A DNA stretch of 40,873 nucleotides from Candidatus Obscuribacterales bacterium (GCA_019747875.1 JAIEQI010000163.1:1-40873), one strand, 5' to 3'. Shown: positions 25,480 to 34,412, counted from the first letter of the stretch. Numbers and translations are program-made. The notes: a model not told the origin generated them from the letters alone.

Positions 25480-26715
25480 ATGAGTCGTACGCAAAAATTC
25501 TTCCCTTCTACTTGCCTTGCTCTAGCAGGGTTGGCTGGACTGACCTTCATGCAGCCAGCTTCGGCAGCCGAGTCCGCACAAACTTTGCCAATCAAGAAGA
25601 TTTCTGCAGATGCTTCCCAAGAGCTTGTCATCGAGTTTGCAGCAAAGTCATTCCCCACAGCACCGCAAGTCCTTGATTTACCAGGACCGAACCATAGAGT
25701 CGTCATCGATTTTACAGATGCAAGCGTCGACAAGGGTGCAGTTCAGTCAGCAGAAGAACTGAGTAAAACACTTGCTAGCTCTATACCATTTATCAAAGCT
25801 GTTCGTTACTCCGAGTTAGAGAATGCTCCGAAGCCGACAGCTCGCCTGGTCATTGATCTGCCTGAGTCAGTGAAAGTTAAACCGCGAGTAGTAAAACTTG
25901 AGGAAGGAATGGTCGTTATCGGCTTCAGCGATCAACCGATTCAAACTTCGCAAGCACCAGCTGAGCCACCATCGGCTGAAACAGCAAGTAATGCCGAGTC
26001 AAATTTGCGTCCAGCCATGCCGGAAGAAACAAAAGCTCCTGAAACAACTGAAGCCGCTCAACCAGCAGAAAAGACACCGGCTGCCGCAACCGGAACTGAT
26101 GACAAGAAAGCAGCCGCTGATACAAATCCGAAACTGGAATCGGTCAAACTCTATAACAAAGCCGTTCAGCTCCATCTCGCTGGCAAGTTGAGCGAAGCTA
26201 TCATCGCTTACAAAGAAGCGCTCGAATCAAACAAAGCTCTGGCAGAAGCCCACAGCAACCTTGGATTAATCTACAATCAGCAGCACAACTATGCTCAAGC
26301 TCTTTCTGAGTTTCGCAAGGCGTTAGCAATCAATCCAAAAGATGCCATCACATATAATGGCATTGGTGCCGCACTTCGCGCCGAACATGATTTGCAGGGC
26401 GCTATCAAGAACTGGCAAACAGCCGTATCGCTCGATGCCAAACTTGCAACCGCGCATTACAATCTCGGAACAGCATACGAAATTCAGAAGGACTACGAAA
26501 AGTCCATGGCTTCATACAGGGCTGCTGTGAAGAACGACTACCGGCTCGGCGAAGCATACTATCGAATGGGATTGATCATGGAGCGGAAGAATCGCTCGGA
26601 AGAAGCTGCGGAGCAATTCAAAGAAGCTCTTAAAGTATCCGGCGACTCCGAATACAGTGAGGATGCCCGTCAACGCCTCGTCTATCTGCAAGGCAAGAAG
26701 GGCAAAACCCAGTAA
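25480..26715 (+). CDS. AMIN-domain and TPR protein, secreted
   Basis: 411 residues with a signal peptide (1-29, cleavage near ASAA). Residues about 35-150 look like an AMIN domain (LVIEFAAKSF...LPGPNHRVVIDFTDASV...IPFIKAVRYSEL...ARLVIDLPESV), which in known proteins targets peptidoglycan or periplasmic assemblies. A Pro/Ala/Thr/Glu linker (155-215) precedes about five tetratricopeptide repeats (220-405; for example AEAHSNLGLIYNQQHNYAQA, ATAHYNLGTAYEIQKDYEKS). Likely a periplasmic or envelope scaffold. AGGAGA lies 4 nt before the ATG. The next gene begins 11 bases after the stop. Confidence 0.88.
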   Translation: MSRTQKFFPSTCLALAGLAGLTFMQPASAAESAQTLPIKKISADASQELVIEFAAKSFPTAPQVLDLPGPNHRVVIDFTDASVDKGAVQSAEELSKTLASSIPFIKAVRYSELENAPKPTARLVIDLPESVKVKPRVVKLEEGMVVIGFSDQPIQTSQAPAEPPSAETASNAESNLRPAMPEETKAPETTEAAQPAEKTPAAATGTDDKKAAADTNPKLESVKLYNKAVQLHLAGKLSEAIIAYKEALESNKALAEAHSNLGLIYNQQHNYAQALSEFRKALAINPKDAITYNGIGAALRAEHDLQGAIKNWQTAVSLDAKLATAHYNLGTAYEIQKDYEKSMASYRAAVKNDYRLGEAYYRMGLIMERKNRSEEAAEQFKEALKVSGDSEYSEDARQRLVYLQGKKGKTQ

Positions 26716-26726
26716 TCTGTCAAGCC

Positions 26727-27176
26727 GTGGACCCCAATACAGCCTCGATCATTGCATTGACATGCGGTGTGCTCAGTATCGGTGCTCCCCTTCTTATCTC
26801 TTCGTGGGCCTTACGAGTCACCGGGTGGAGCACGTTGTGCCAGAAATATCCGTTGCGCCGAACGCATAACGGCAAGTGGCTGAACTTCCAGACTATGCAT
26901 CCTGGTCCGGCAATGCATTTTGGAAAATGCGTTTCCATCGGGCTAAGCACTGAGTTTATCTATCTCAAAATATCGCCCCTTGTGTTTCCAATTGCACCGC
27001 AAGCGCAAATACCTTGGGAAGCGATTGCCTCAATTCAGGAAGACAAAAACGGCAGAACGACAGTTGCACTGCATGATGGCACAAAGCTATTTTTTGGTAG
27101 CGAGAAGGAATTGAAAGCAGCTTTCCATCATCAATTAACCTTACTAGGAATGCAAAGACTAATCGAAAACAAATAA
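26727..27176 (+). CDS. Hypothetical membrane-anchored protein
   Basis: 149 residues from GTG 26727. One N-terminal membrane segment (IIALTCGVLSIGAPLLISSWAL) is followed by a soluble beta-rich part with a PH-like pattern (FIYLKISPLVFP...IPWEAIASIQEDKNGRTTVALHDGTKLFFGSEKELKAAF). No clear ribosome site. The 11-base gap after the AMIN-TPR gene suggests co-transcription. Family not recognised. Confidence 0.6.
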   Translation: MDPNTASIIALTCGVLSIGAPLLISSWALRVTGWSTLCQKYPLRRTHNGKWLNFQTMHPGPAMHFGKCVSIGLSTEFIYLKISPLVFPIAPQAQIPWEAIASIQEDKNGRTTVALHDGTKLFFGSEKELKAAFHHQLTLLGMQRLIENK

Positions 27177-27215
27177 CCGAGAGCCAAAGGCTAAGAGCGG
27201 TTCGATCCCGGGAGC

Positions 27216-27232
27216 GCCGGCATCTTGCCGGC
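27216..27232. repeat. GC-rich hairpin, possible dispersed element
   Basis: GCCGGCA-TCT-TGCCGGC forms a perfect 7-bp stem without a T-tract. Its left flank GCGCCGGCATCT is repeated near 8841 upstream of wecB, hinting at a small dispersed palindromic family. Confidence 0.4.
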
Positions 27233-27285
27233 TTCGATCTTCTGAGCGCGATTCCATCGTTCGGCGAAACTTGCATTCAAACAAT

Positions 27286-27753
27286 TCACGATCGAATTTT
27301 TGATACGAGATTCGTGGTACTGCGCCCCGGAACCAATTTCAAGATCTCCACGCGACCACCAAAGCTTTCTACCACAGGGGTTTCAGCCAGATCAGAGGGC
27401 TTATAGTCAGCGCCTTTGACATGAATGTGTGGGCGCAATAACTTCAAAAATTCAACTGGTGTATCCTCACCAAATACAGTGACATAATCAACCGCCTCGA
27501 GAGCGCCTAAAAGCTCTGCGCGATCATCTTGGTGATTGATTGGACGTTCAGGTCCTTTAAGCTTGCGAACCGACTCATCGCTGTTGATTCCAACCACTAG
27601 AACATCGCCGAGTGCCTTCGACTGCTGCAAGATCCGGCAATGTCCAACGTGGAGAATATCAAAACATCCGTTGGTGCTAACGATGGTCTTTCCTTCTTTC
27701 CGAAGTTTTTCGCCTAATGCGAAAAGATCTTCCCTTAGAACTACCTGACCCAT
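27286..27753 (-). CDS. rfaE2: D-glycero-beta-D-manno-heptose 1-phosphate adenylyltransferase
   Basis: 155 residues, equal to the free-standing C-terminal half of HldE. It transfers AMP to heptose 1-phosphate, giving ADP-heptose for lipopolysaccharide core. Seen: STNGCFDILHVGH with the HxGH nucleotidyltransferase motif, VVGINSDESVRKLKGPERPINHQDDRAELL, HVKGADYKPSDL and VPGRSTTNLVSKI. GGAGG lies 4 nt before the ATG. The kinase half is not adjacent. Its presence argues for an LPS-type outer membrane. Confidence 0.94.
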   Translation of the reverse strand: MGQVVLREDLFALGEKLRKEGKTIVSTNGCFDILHVGHCRILQQSKALGDVLVVGINSDESVRKLKGPERPINHQDDRAELLGALEAVDYVTVFGEDTPVEFLKLLRPHIHVKGADYKPSDLAETPVVESFGGRVEILKLVPGRSTTNLVSKIRS

Positions 27754-28258
27754 TGTTCCTCCGAATCTGCGCTTCCATTACACCACCCTAATTCTAGAAC
27801 AGATCCGGGTTTGCTTCATGCGACCTTCGCCACCTTGACTACTTGCATGTGGCACCCTTTGCCGGAACTCATAATTCCTTGACCGTCTTTTACGATTGCT
27901 GAATGGCCACCTGGAGCTCTGTTTTCAGGGTCAAAACAAAATCATGTAGCGCAAACTTCGCAGAGCGAGTTATCAAGATTAGCTTTTTCTACTTCTCGAA
28001 AGTCCCATAAAACGGACGTGGAGCTTGCTTTTCAAGAGCTCGAATCGATAGTTTCGGGATGATTCTTTCCCCTACTCATAACCTTCGATTTGAGCCCTTA
28101 ACCCATACCAGCAAAACCAACCCAAAGAAACTTTCTCAGTTTCGGCTGTTCGGGTTTGTCTGCGGCTCAATTTGATGTGTTTTTGTGAGGGACGGAATGG
28201 TACGCGAGCGCCGCAAGCGCTTGCATTCGTTCAACCAACAATTTGAAGGAGCAACTAT
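27754..28258. other. Gene-free region before the HtpX-like gene
   Basis: About 500 bases between divergently read genes. A GCGCCGCAAGCGC inverted repeat (28208-28220) stands just upstream of the ribosome site of the HtpX-like gene. A long open frame here on the minus strand (28136-29413) is the shadow of that gene. Confidence 0.4.
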
Positions 28259-29308
28259 ATGGCTCGTCATCGCGTGATTCCTCATGATGACCCGAAGGCT
28301 CCGGCGATCAAGACCCGTCTGTTCTGGACGTGGGCTCAGACCATCGCCGGCTTCCTTGCCATGGGCGGCCTGATTTACGGCGCGCTCTGGGTTTTCGATT
28401 TCTCCTATCAGTTCCAGCTCGGCTTCGGCACGCTCTGGCTGCTTCTCCCCGTCGTGATGTGGTGGTTCTCTGCCCAGGTCGCGATCGCCATGACCAAGTC
28501 GGTCCCGGCAGACCCCAGCAACCCCACCCACAAGCGCCTGCTCGACATCGTGGACCGCGTCTACGCCAAGAGCACGCTCAAGTTCAAGCCGCCGGTGTAC
28601 ATCTCGCCGAACCCGGTTCCGAACGCTTTCGCTACCGGCCCGATCCACCGCAAGGCGGTCGTGGCTGCCACCGAAGGTCTGTTCGCGTGCGGCATGAACG
28701 ACGACGAGATCGAAGCGGTCTTCGCGCATGAGCTGGCTCACGTCGCCAACTACGACGTCGGCATCAACTCGGCGATCGCGGTCCTCTCCTCGATCTTCTT
28801 CTTCATCACGGACCAGGGCGTTCGCGCCTGGGTCGCCGGCCTCGAGTGGCTGAAGGGTCTGTTCGGCATCCGTCCGAAGACCTCCGTTCTGCCCCCGATC
28901 GTCGCCAACGTGCTGATGTACGTGATCTTCTGGGCCACCGGCCAGATGACGAAGCTGGTTCAGCTGTTCGTCGTCCGTTCGCGTGAGTCCGGCGCCGACG
29001 CGACTGGTTCGCACTTCACGGGCAACCCCTGTGCACTTGCCACCGGTCTGCTGAAGCTGGTCGCTTACGTCGAGAAGAACCGTCCGAAGGGTCGCGACGA
29101 GGAGCTGTTCCGCGCGTTCCGCCCCTGCACGATCATCGACCCCATCTTCGACACCCGCGCTGCGGAGCCTGCTCCGAAGAGCCTGTGGGAGAAGATCGTC
29201 GGCGTCTGGAAGTACCTGCAGCTGACCCACCCGCCTGTGTCCGAGCGTGTTTTCTACCTCGAGCGCATGAACGGTGGTCCGTGCAAGCTTCCGACCATCC
29301 GTCGCTAA
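28259..29308 (+). CDS. M48-family (HtpX-like) membrane metalloprotease
   Basis: 349 residues. Two N-terminal membrane segments (about 24-46, 55-77) precede the catalytic domain. The HEXXH zinc motif is HELAH (157-161), the third ligand probably E243 in RSRESGAD, and two further hydrophobic stretches lie at 168-185 and 210-232. HtpX-type enzymes degrade misfolded membrane proteins, with the active site facing the cytoplasm. The ATG has a near-ideal AAGGAG site. All 18 Lys codons are AAG and third positions are mostly C/G, matching the left-edge cassette and not the neighbours, so it is probably acquired from elsewhere. A terminator-like hairpin follows. Confidence 0.9.
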   Translation: MARHRVIPHDDPKAPAIKTRLFWTWAQTIAGFLAMGGLIYGALWVFDFSYQFQLGFGTLWLLLPVVMWWFSAQVAIAMTKSVPADPSNPTHKRLLDIVDRVYAKSTLKFKPPVYISPNPVPNAFATGPIHRKAVVAATEGLFACGMNDDEIEAVFAHELAHVANYDVGINSAIAVLSSIFFFITDQGVRAWVAGLEWLKGLFGIRPKTSVLPPIVANVLMYVIFWATGQMTKLVQLFVVRSRESGADATGSHFTGNPCALATGLLKLVAYVEKNRPKGRDEELFRAFRPCTIIDPIFDTRAAEPAPKSLWEKIVGVWKYLQLTHPPVSERVFYLERMNGGPCKLPTIRR

Positions 29309-29350
29309 TCGCGCCGGCAGCCAGTTAATACCTGGCTGAGCTAACAGGGC

Positions 29351-29394
29351 GAGAGCTAGTCTGTTTCGGCAGACTAGCTCTCCAACCCTTTTAG
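29351..29394 (+). terminator. Terminator-like hairpin after HtpX-like gene
   Basis: A perfect 13-bp stem GAGAGCTAGTCTG/CAGACTAGCTCTC with loop TTTCGG is followed by CAACCCTTTTAG. A good hairpin with a slightly delayed T-tract. Confidence 0.75.
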
Positions 29395-29420
29395 TGCTTT
29401 TTCTGCTTGCCAAAAAGACT

Positions 29421-29623
29421 GCAAGCTCGCGGAAAACACACGTGTTTCCTCGAGCTTGCGGCCTTTCACCACAAAGGCTTGCGAAAGTACCACGCGGAGA
29501 ACGAGGCCTAAATTGGCTTCTTTCGCCGTGTGAAGGGGCAAATCATGGCCCTCTTCGGTCCACCTGACTTCCGGGTGGATCACAGCCGGAACTCCGGCAC
29601 AATTCTTCTTGCTTGCGAGCAAG
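29421..29623 (+). other. Hairpin-rich leader of the small membrane protein
   Basis: Five successive inverted repeats fill the gap: a long hairpin (29421-29459, GCAAGCTCG/CGAGCTTGC with an inner GGAAACAC-type stem), GCCTTT/AAAGGC (29461-29478), TCCACC/GGTGGA (29559-29579), GCCGG/CCGGC (29585-29598) and CTTGCT/AGCAAG (29608-29623). Apart from a start-less minus frame there is no gene. It could be a structured leader, a small RNA, or successive attenuators. No known riboswitch consensus is recognised. Confidence 0.5.
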
Positions 29624-29645
29624 ACAAAACAAGAAAGAGAACCAA

Positions 29646-29960
29646 ATGATCGAGTCCACCATTCTGGTTGGCATCGTCACGGCCCTCGCCACCCTCGGGA
29701 TCGGCTACTGGGCTTCCTACAACTTCTTCAGCAGCAAGCACGCTGCCACCAACAAGAACGGCGATTTCGGCGGCCCGCGCGGCGGCATCTTCGCCCTCAT
29801 GGCTGGTTTGTTTGCCGGCATCATCTTCTTCAGCATCTTCGGCAAGACCATGTTCACGCCGGAAGTCACCGAGATCGGCCTGATCACCAGCATGATCGCC
29901 GGCACCATCGGTGGCGTCGTCGGCATGTTCAGGGCGCCTCGCTACGAGAAGAAGGACTAA
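29646..29960 (+). CDS. Small three-segment membrane protein
   Basis: 104 residues from ATG 29646; an in-frame ATG 11 codons upstream lies in the leader and is less likely. Three hydrophobic segments (about 5-27, 48-70, 80-96) are linked by polar loops, with Gly-rich turns (FGGPRGG, AGTIGGVVG), ending in a basic/acidic tail (RAPRYEKKD). Function is not recognised. Codon use is GC-rich with AAG-only Lys, like the HtpX-like gene before it. The leader and its own terminator suggest an independent transcript. Confidence 0.72.
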   Translation: MIESTILVGIVTALATLGIGYWASYNFFSSKHAATNKNGDFGGPRGGIFALMAGLFAGIIFFSIFGKTMFTPEVTEIGLITSMIAGTIGGVVGMFRAPRYEKKD

Positions 29961-30012
29961 GAAACTCGGCTGCGTAGTTGCGCCCAAGACGTAACCAGAC
30001 GCATCTGACTGG

Positions 30013-30055
30013 CAAGGAGAGACTCATCTCGGTGAGTCTCTCCTTGTTTTTTTTC
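30013..30055 (+). terminator. Rho-independent terminator
   Basis: A 14-bp stem CAAGGAGAGACTCA/TGAGTCTCTCCTTG with a 6-nt loop TCTCGG is followed by eight T. A textbook terminator for the small membrane protein. Confidence 0.95.
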
Positions 30056-30084
30056 GTCTTCTTTACCTTTTTTCGATCTCCAGT

Positions 30085-30311
30085 GCGCTTTTTGAGATCT
30101 TCAACAACAATTGCTCGTCATCCTCAGCGCTTTTAGACATTTTCGACCCAATTGCTCACTTACCCTCAACGCTTTTTGAGATCTTCAACGACAATTGCTC
30201 ACTGCCCTCAGCGCTTTTTGTGATCTTCTACGACAATTGCTCACTCGCCCTCAGCGCATTTTGAGATCCTCAACGCCAATGGCTCACCGTCCTCAGCACT
30301 TTTTGAGATCT
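30085..30311. repeat. 42-bp tandem repeat, about 5.4 copies
   Basis: Copies begin at 30085, 30127, 30169, 30211 (43 bases) and 30254, with a partial sixth at 30296. A consensus unit starts GCGCTTTTTGAGATCTTC and continues AACGACAATTGCTCAC, then a variable pair and CCCTCA. Copies differ by several substitutions, so the array is old or diverging. Length 42 is a multiple of three, but no start codon opens it and one copy breaks phase, so it is unlikely to be coding. The rest of 29961-30443 holds only the terminator before it. Confidence 0.9.
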
Positions 30312-30443
30312 AGCCTTATTTGGCGGCAGCGATTTCTTCGGTTCTTCGCATTTTAAATCAACGAACAACGGAAAAAGGGCTCCAAAGCACTCTTTCCGTT
30401 TTCGATTTTTCAAGTCCTCGACTTTCTCGTTTCCGTACGCTGC

Positions 30444-31721
30444 TTAAATAATATCAGCGCCCAGAACTTGTCCGGATACGGCTTCGCCAGCCATCTCATC
30501 AAGAATCGATTCTGAGACTGCCATCAGTACCAAGTTGTGTGATGCCTTGCCTACTTCGTAGTTATGCAACGCCAGTTGAGCCTTACGCTCCAGCATTCTT
30601 AAGCGACTTTCTCTGCGCTTACCAAGATAGATCTGACGCAATAGTTTGTTTTCTTCAGACCCACCAGTTGCCATTTCGTATGCGGTAAGAGCAACCTGCG
30701 CGCCTGGTCCAACGAAGCTTGGTACAAGACAAGCGGCACCCAAGCTACCTTCAATGATTTTTCCAGCAGCCATAGCCGCTTTACTCTTATGATTGTATTT
30801 CTTGACTGTTTTTTCAATCTTGAGCATGACCGTGTCGCGCTTTGACGCCGCTTCAACCAGTGCTTTGATTTTCTCTTCCTGCTCGGCTGGAGCCCATAGC
30901 TCAGCCTCAAAAATACCTTTTGGTTCAGCTATTCGCTTCTTCCACGATGCCAACTTGCTTACTGTGTCTTGGGCCAAATCAGTTCCAACCAGATCGCTCA
31001 ATTTCTTGTGAGCGCGCATCAGCATCTTGAGCTGCTGGTTTTCGTCCTTGGTGCCAAAGCCCATCGCAGCTTCCATCATCGAACTAGCAACGTTCAGTTG
31101 CGTCTCGTCCAGTTCTTTCTGCTTCGCCCACTCGGCTGCTGCAAGACTCTTGAGCTTCAACTTCTCTTCGAGAATTATGTCACCAGCTTCGGCCGAACTC
31201 TCGAAACCACGATAAGGAACGATTATGTTAATTGCATCCTTCGACTTTGCAGCTGTTTTGGAGGCGGTAGTGCTGTAACGTTTGACCGCTTTCTCAGCGT
31301 TTCTAGAACGATCATTGTTCTCGAGAGCAGACTTCACTAGAGTCAAGATTTCTTGATTCAAGAATGGATCGCCATCCGAATTATTGATGCTGCCTTCCAA
31401 GACAGTTCCGGGCTCAAGCGAGAGAACAAATGACTTGTCACTCTTCTTTATGGTGCTGGCTGTCTTACCTAAGAATATTCCGTGTCCGGAAACAAGGACT
31501 TTCGCATCTTCAGGATCTTCATCTGTCTCAAGTTCAAGTTCGTCGGCGTCAACAGGGGGCGCAGCAACTTGAGTCGCATTACTGTTGCTGACGGCAAGCT
31601 TTGCGTTAGCAACAGTATTAGCACCGCCAGTGAGGTCACCTGCAAATGAGGGAGTGGCACAAATTCCTACGCCGCACAGAATCGAGAGGAGCAGTCTGAC
31701 TTGTTTATGTTTCCTGTTCAT
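30444..31721 (-). CDS. Secreted hypothetical protein, helical C-terminal part
   Basis: 425 residues from ATG 31721; a GTG three codons earlier is the alternative, and neither has a clear ribosome site. A signal peptide (MNRKHKQVRLLLSILCGVGICATPSFA) is followed by an acidic segment (ADELELETDEDPEDA), a small beta-like part (VLVSGHGIFLGKTASTIKKSDKSFVLSLEPGTVLEGS), and a Lys/Ala/Glu-rich helical region. A hydrophobic stretch (IIEGSLGAACLVPSFVGPGAQVALTAYEMA) lies near 330-360 and may insert in a membrane. Family not recognised. Confidence 0.72.
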   Translation of the reverse strand: MNRKHKQVRLLLSILCGVGICATPSFAGDLTGGANTVANAKLAVSNSNATQVAAPPVDADELELETDEDPEDAKVLVSGHGIFLGKTASTIKKSDKSFVLSLEPGTVLEGSINNSDGDPFLNQEILTLVKSALENNDRSRNAEKAVKRYSTTASKTAAKSKDAINIIVPYRGFESSAEAGDIILEEKLKLKSLAAAEWAKQKELDETQLNVASSMMEAAMGFGTKDENQQLKMLMRAHKKLSDLVGTDLAQDTVSKLASWKKRIAEPKGIFEAELWAPAEQEEKIKALVEAASKRDTVMLKIEKTVKKYNHKSKAAMAAGKIIEGSLGAACLVPSFVGPGAQVALTAYEMATGGSEENKLLRQIYLGKRRESRLRMLERKAQLALHNYEVGKASHNLVLMAVSESILDEMAGEAVSGQVLGADII

Positions 31722-32018
31722 ATCACACACTTACATGAGTTGGGATCAGCTTACCATGCTTAATCCCAAGCCTAAGCGGTTCTAATCTCATATCAGAATG
31801 GCAAGAAGTTAGCGTCGACGATAAAGTCCAAGCACGTCACAAATCTTGACGCCATCTTGGAAACCTACTTTTCAAGCAGTCGTCTCTTAGAAACATCGAC
31901 TGCATAGATATGGATACAACTGTGGCTTCAAGTCTTCTTGCCAAGAGCCGCGGCAGGATCTCCAGTGCGCGCAGATTACACACAGGCGCACCACCTATGG
32001 TGCAAGGAAACAATAAAG
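31722..32018. promoter_or_regulatory. Divergent promoter region
   Basis: About 300 bases between two divergent genes must hold both promoters. No operator or riboswitch is clear to me. An in-frame extension of the ABC gene (from 31938) has no ribosome site. Confidence 0.4.
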
Positions 32019-33800
32019 ATGATTCCAGCGAAATTACGTTCAAATCTACAGACCGCCAGGATAATTTGGCGCCAATTTGTCGTTGTCGCCAAACCGTATT
32101 GGACATCCGAGGTCAAATGGAAGGCCTACGGTCTGCTAGGAGCCTTGCTCCTTTTGTTGCTTGCGGTGAACGGTCTAAACATCGTAATCAACCACGTCGC
32201 CGGCGAGTTTATGACGGCACTTTCTTCAAAAGATCAGCCGGTCTTCTATAAGATGCTGTCCATCTACTTCGGCGTGTTTGTCGTCGGTACACCGATCGTG
32301 GTCTTCTATTCGTGGGTCGGTGACAAATTAGGTCTCCATTGGCGAACATGGCTGACAGAGCACATCACCGCCAAATATCTGGACAACAAAAACTATTACC
32401 GTCTTAACAACGACAATGAAATAGACAACCCAGACGAACGTATTGCCCAGGACGTGCGCGACTTCACAGCTGGTGCGTTGAGCCTGTTCTTAAACATCTT
32501 GAGTTCAGTAATTACCTTTTTCTCTTTTATGTACATCTTGTGGAGCATATCTCACCAGATGGTTGGTGTAGTTTTCGCCTACGCAATCGCTGGCACCATA
32601 GCCACGGTGTGGATGGGGCGCCGCCTTGTTGGTCTTAAATTCGATCAATTGAAGAAGGAAGCAAACTTCCGCTATAACCTGATTCACGTCAGAAACAATG
32701 TTGAGTCCATCGCGTTCCATCAAGGCGAGGCTCATGAATCAAAGCGTATCGGTGCTCGCTTCGCCGAGGCCGTGCAGAACTACAACGCTCTCATCGGTTG
32801 GCAAAGAAACGTCGGCTTTTTGACGACCGGTTATAACTATATGATCGTTCTCATTCCTTCCTTGATGATTGCGCCTCTCTACTTTGCCGGCAAAGTTCCA
32901 TTTGGTGTTCAGACACAGGCCGATATGGCCTTCGGACAAATTCTTGGCGCCCTGTCATTGGTGATAACTTCGTTTGAAAGCATCACCGGATTGGTCGCAC
33001 AGGTCAAGCGTCTTGGTTCCTTCCAGGAAGCACTTGAAAGAAATGCGGAGGACACATCAAGTGATCTCGTTCATTCAAGCGAAACCGGATCAGAGCTAAA
33101 ACTCCAGGGCGTGACAGTGAAAACACCCGGCAGAAAACAAACACTTGTCGAAAAACTTTCGCTAGACGCCTCTGATGCAAAACGACTGTTGATTACTGGA
33201 CCAAGCGGAACCGGTAAAACATCACTCTTGCGCACAATCGCCGGTCTCTGGAATAACGGTTCCGGCACAGTTGTCCGTCCGCCACTATCAAGCATGGCGT
33301 TTCTGCCTCAAAGACCTTACATGGTTCTGGGCTCGCTACGCGAGCAGCTAAGCTACCCACGCTTTGAATCAGACATCGACGATCAAAAACTGCTCGACGT
33401 TCTGAAACAAGTAAATCTGGCCGATCTGCCCGAGCGCGTGGGAGGACTGGATGTCGAAATGCACTGGCCCGATGTACTTTCGCTTGGTGAACAGCAGCGA
33501 CTAGCTTTTGCCAGATTGCTACTTAGCAAAGCAGACTTCGCCATTCTAGACGAAGCAACCAGTGCGCTCGATATCGCAAACGAAGAACGTTTATACAAAC
33601 TGCTGGCAGAACGTGGGATGAACTACGTTAGTGTTGGCCACAGACCGAGTCTGATACAGCACCACGAAACAATGCTCGATTTGAAAGTGGATGGTTCTTG
33701 GACCAAGCACTCCAGCGAATCGGTAAGAGCCACTCAAACAGAGGCAATCTCATTTCACCCGCATCCAACCGCACAGGTGAACATTCAGCCGAATATTTAA
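32019..33800 (+). CDS. SbmA/BacA/YddA-type ABC transporter, fused permease and ATPase
   Basis: 593 residues from ATG 32019, after AAGGA at 9 nt. Six membrane segments lie in the first about 340 residues, with the family feature WRTWLTEHITAKYLDNKNYYRL. The ATPase domain carries Walker A GPSGTGKTS, signature LSLGEQQRLAFA, Walker B FAILDEATSALD and the switch His in VSVGHR. The family (SbmA/BacA-like fused to an ATPase; includes Rv1819c and YddA) takes up cobalamin, bleomycin and antimicrobial peptides, or handles long-chain fatty acyl groups. With B12-dependent NrdJ and the methylmalonyl-CoA pathway here, cobalamin uptake is a sensible but unproven role. Confidence 0.9.
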   Translation: MIPAKLRSNLQTARIIWRQFVVVAKPYWTSEVKWKAYGLLGALLLLLLAVNGLNIVINHVAGEFMTALSSKDQPVFYKMLSIYFGVFVVGTPIVVFYSWVGDKLGLHWRTWLTEHITAKYLDNKNYYRLNNDNEIDNPDERIAQDVRDFTAGALSLFLNILSSVITFFSFMYILWSISHQMVGVVFAYAIAGTIATVWMGRRLVGLKFDQLKKEANFRYNLIHVRNNVESIAFHQGEAHESKRIGARFAEAVQNYNALIGWQRNVGFLTTGYNYMIVLIPSLMIAPLYFAGKVPFGVQTQADMAFGQILGALSLVITSFESITGLVAQVKRLGSFQEALERNAEDTSSDLVHSSETGSELKLQGVTVKTPGRKQTLVEKLSLDASDAKRLLITGPSGTGKTSLLRTIAGLWNNGSGTVVRPPLSSMAFLPQRPYMVLGSLREQLSYPRFESDIDDQKLLDVLKQVNLADLPERVGGLDVEMHWPDVLSLGEQQRLAFARLLLSKADFAILDEATSALDIANEERLYKLLAERGMNYVSVGHRPSLIQHHETMLDLKVDGSWTKHSSESVRATQTEAISFHPHPTAQVNIQPNI

Positions 33801-33884
33801 TCATTCACGTTTTTTGCGATAAGCGACAATTTCAACGCAAGCCGGGCACATCAATGGTGAGAAACAGGTGCCAGAGGTCGTGCA

Positions 33885-34322
33885 ATGAATTCACAGCTTA
33901 CTTTGTTAGTTGTTCTTTTGGCGCTGGGCGTGCAAACTGCCAGCGCCAATGACATAGAAAAGGTAATGAATAAAGCCCTTGGCTCGGGCAAAAGCCAGCT
34001 TCTGAAACAGGCCGGCAACATTGCAAAATCTCAAATCCTAAAAGATAAGAGTCCAGCGACTCCCGCAACTGCAGGAGCAGGATCTGCAACAGCGCCTGCA
34101 ACTAGAACGACTACAACCGCTTCCGGTGCCGGCGCAGCGACTCCAGCGCTGTCCCCTGCGCCTTCAACAAGCACGCCAGCCGCTGCGACAGCACCAGGTC
34201 ATTCCTCACTAAAAGACAAACTGATGCACCGTGCAGCCGTCGAAAGCGAAAAGTACGCCAAGAAGTATGGCAACAAGTACCTGAAACAAGGTACTGGATC
34301 CCTCGGAAAATTACTTGACTAA
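33885..34322 (+). CDS. Secreted Ala/Thr/Pro-rich protein
   Basis: 145 residues. A signal peptide (MNSQLTLLVVLLALGVQTASA) precedes a short helix (NDIEKVMNKALGSGKSQLLKQAGNIAKSQI), a Pro/Ala/Thr low-complexity linker (about 55-108), and a basic helical C-terminus with KYAKKYGNKYLKQ. A weak AGAGGT ribosome site lies before the ATG. It begins 84 bases after the ABC transporter gene and may share its transcript. Function is unknown. Confidence 0.62.
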   Translation: MNSQLTLLVVLLALGVQTASANDIEKVMNKALGSGKSQLLKQAGNIAKSQILKDKSPATPATAGAGSATAPATRTTTTASGAGAATPALSPAPSTSTPAAATAPGHSSLKDKLMHRAAVESEKYAKKYGNKYLKQGTGSLGKLLD

Positions 34323-34412
34323 GAGCCCAAGGTCGAAAGGACGATGACACTGTCATCCTCCCCTTCATTGGATAACTTCGCGCACCGCATTCGGAAATTG
34401 GATGGACGACGT

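Noticed and set aside
28136..29413. Long minus-strand frame of 425 codons
   Set aside because: It is antisense to the HtpX-like gene, low in hydrophobic structure and Arg/Asp/Val-rich, as expected of a shadow in GC-rich DNA.
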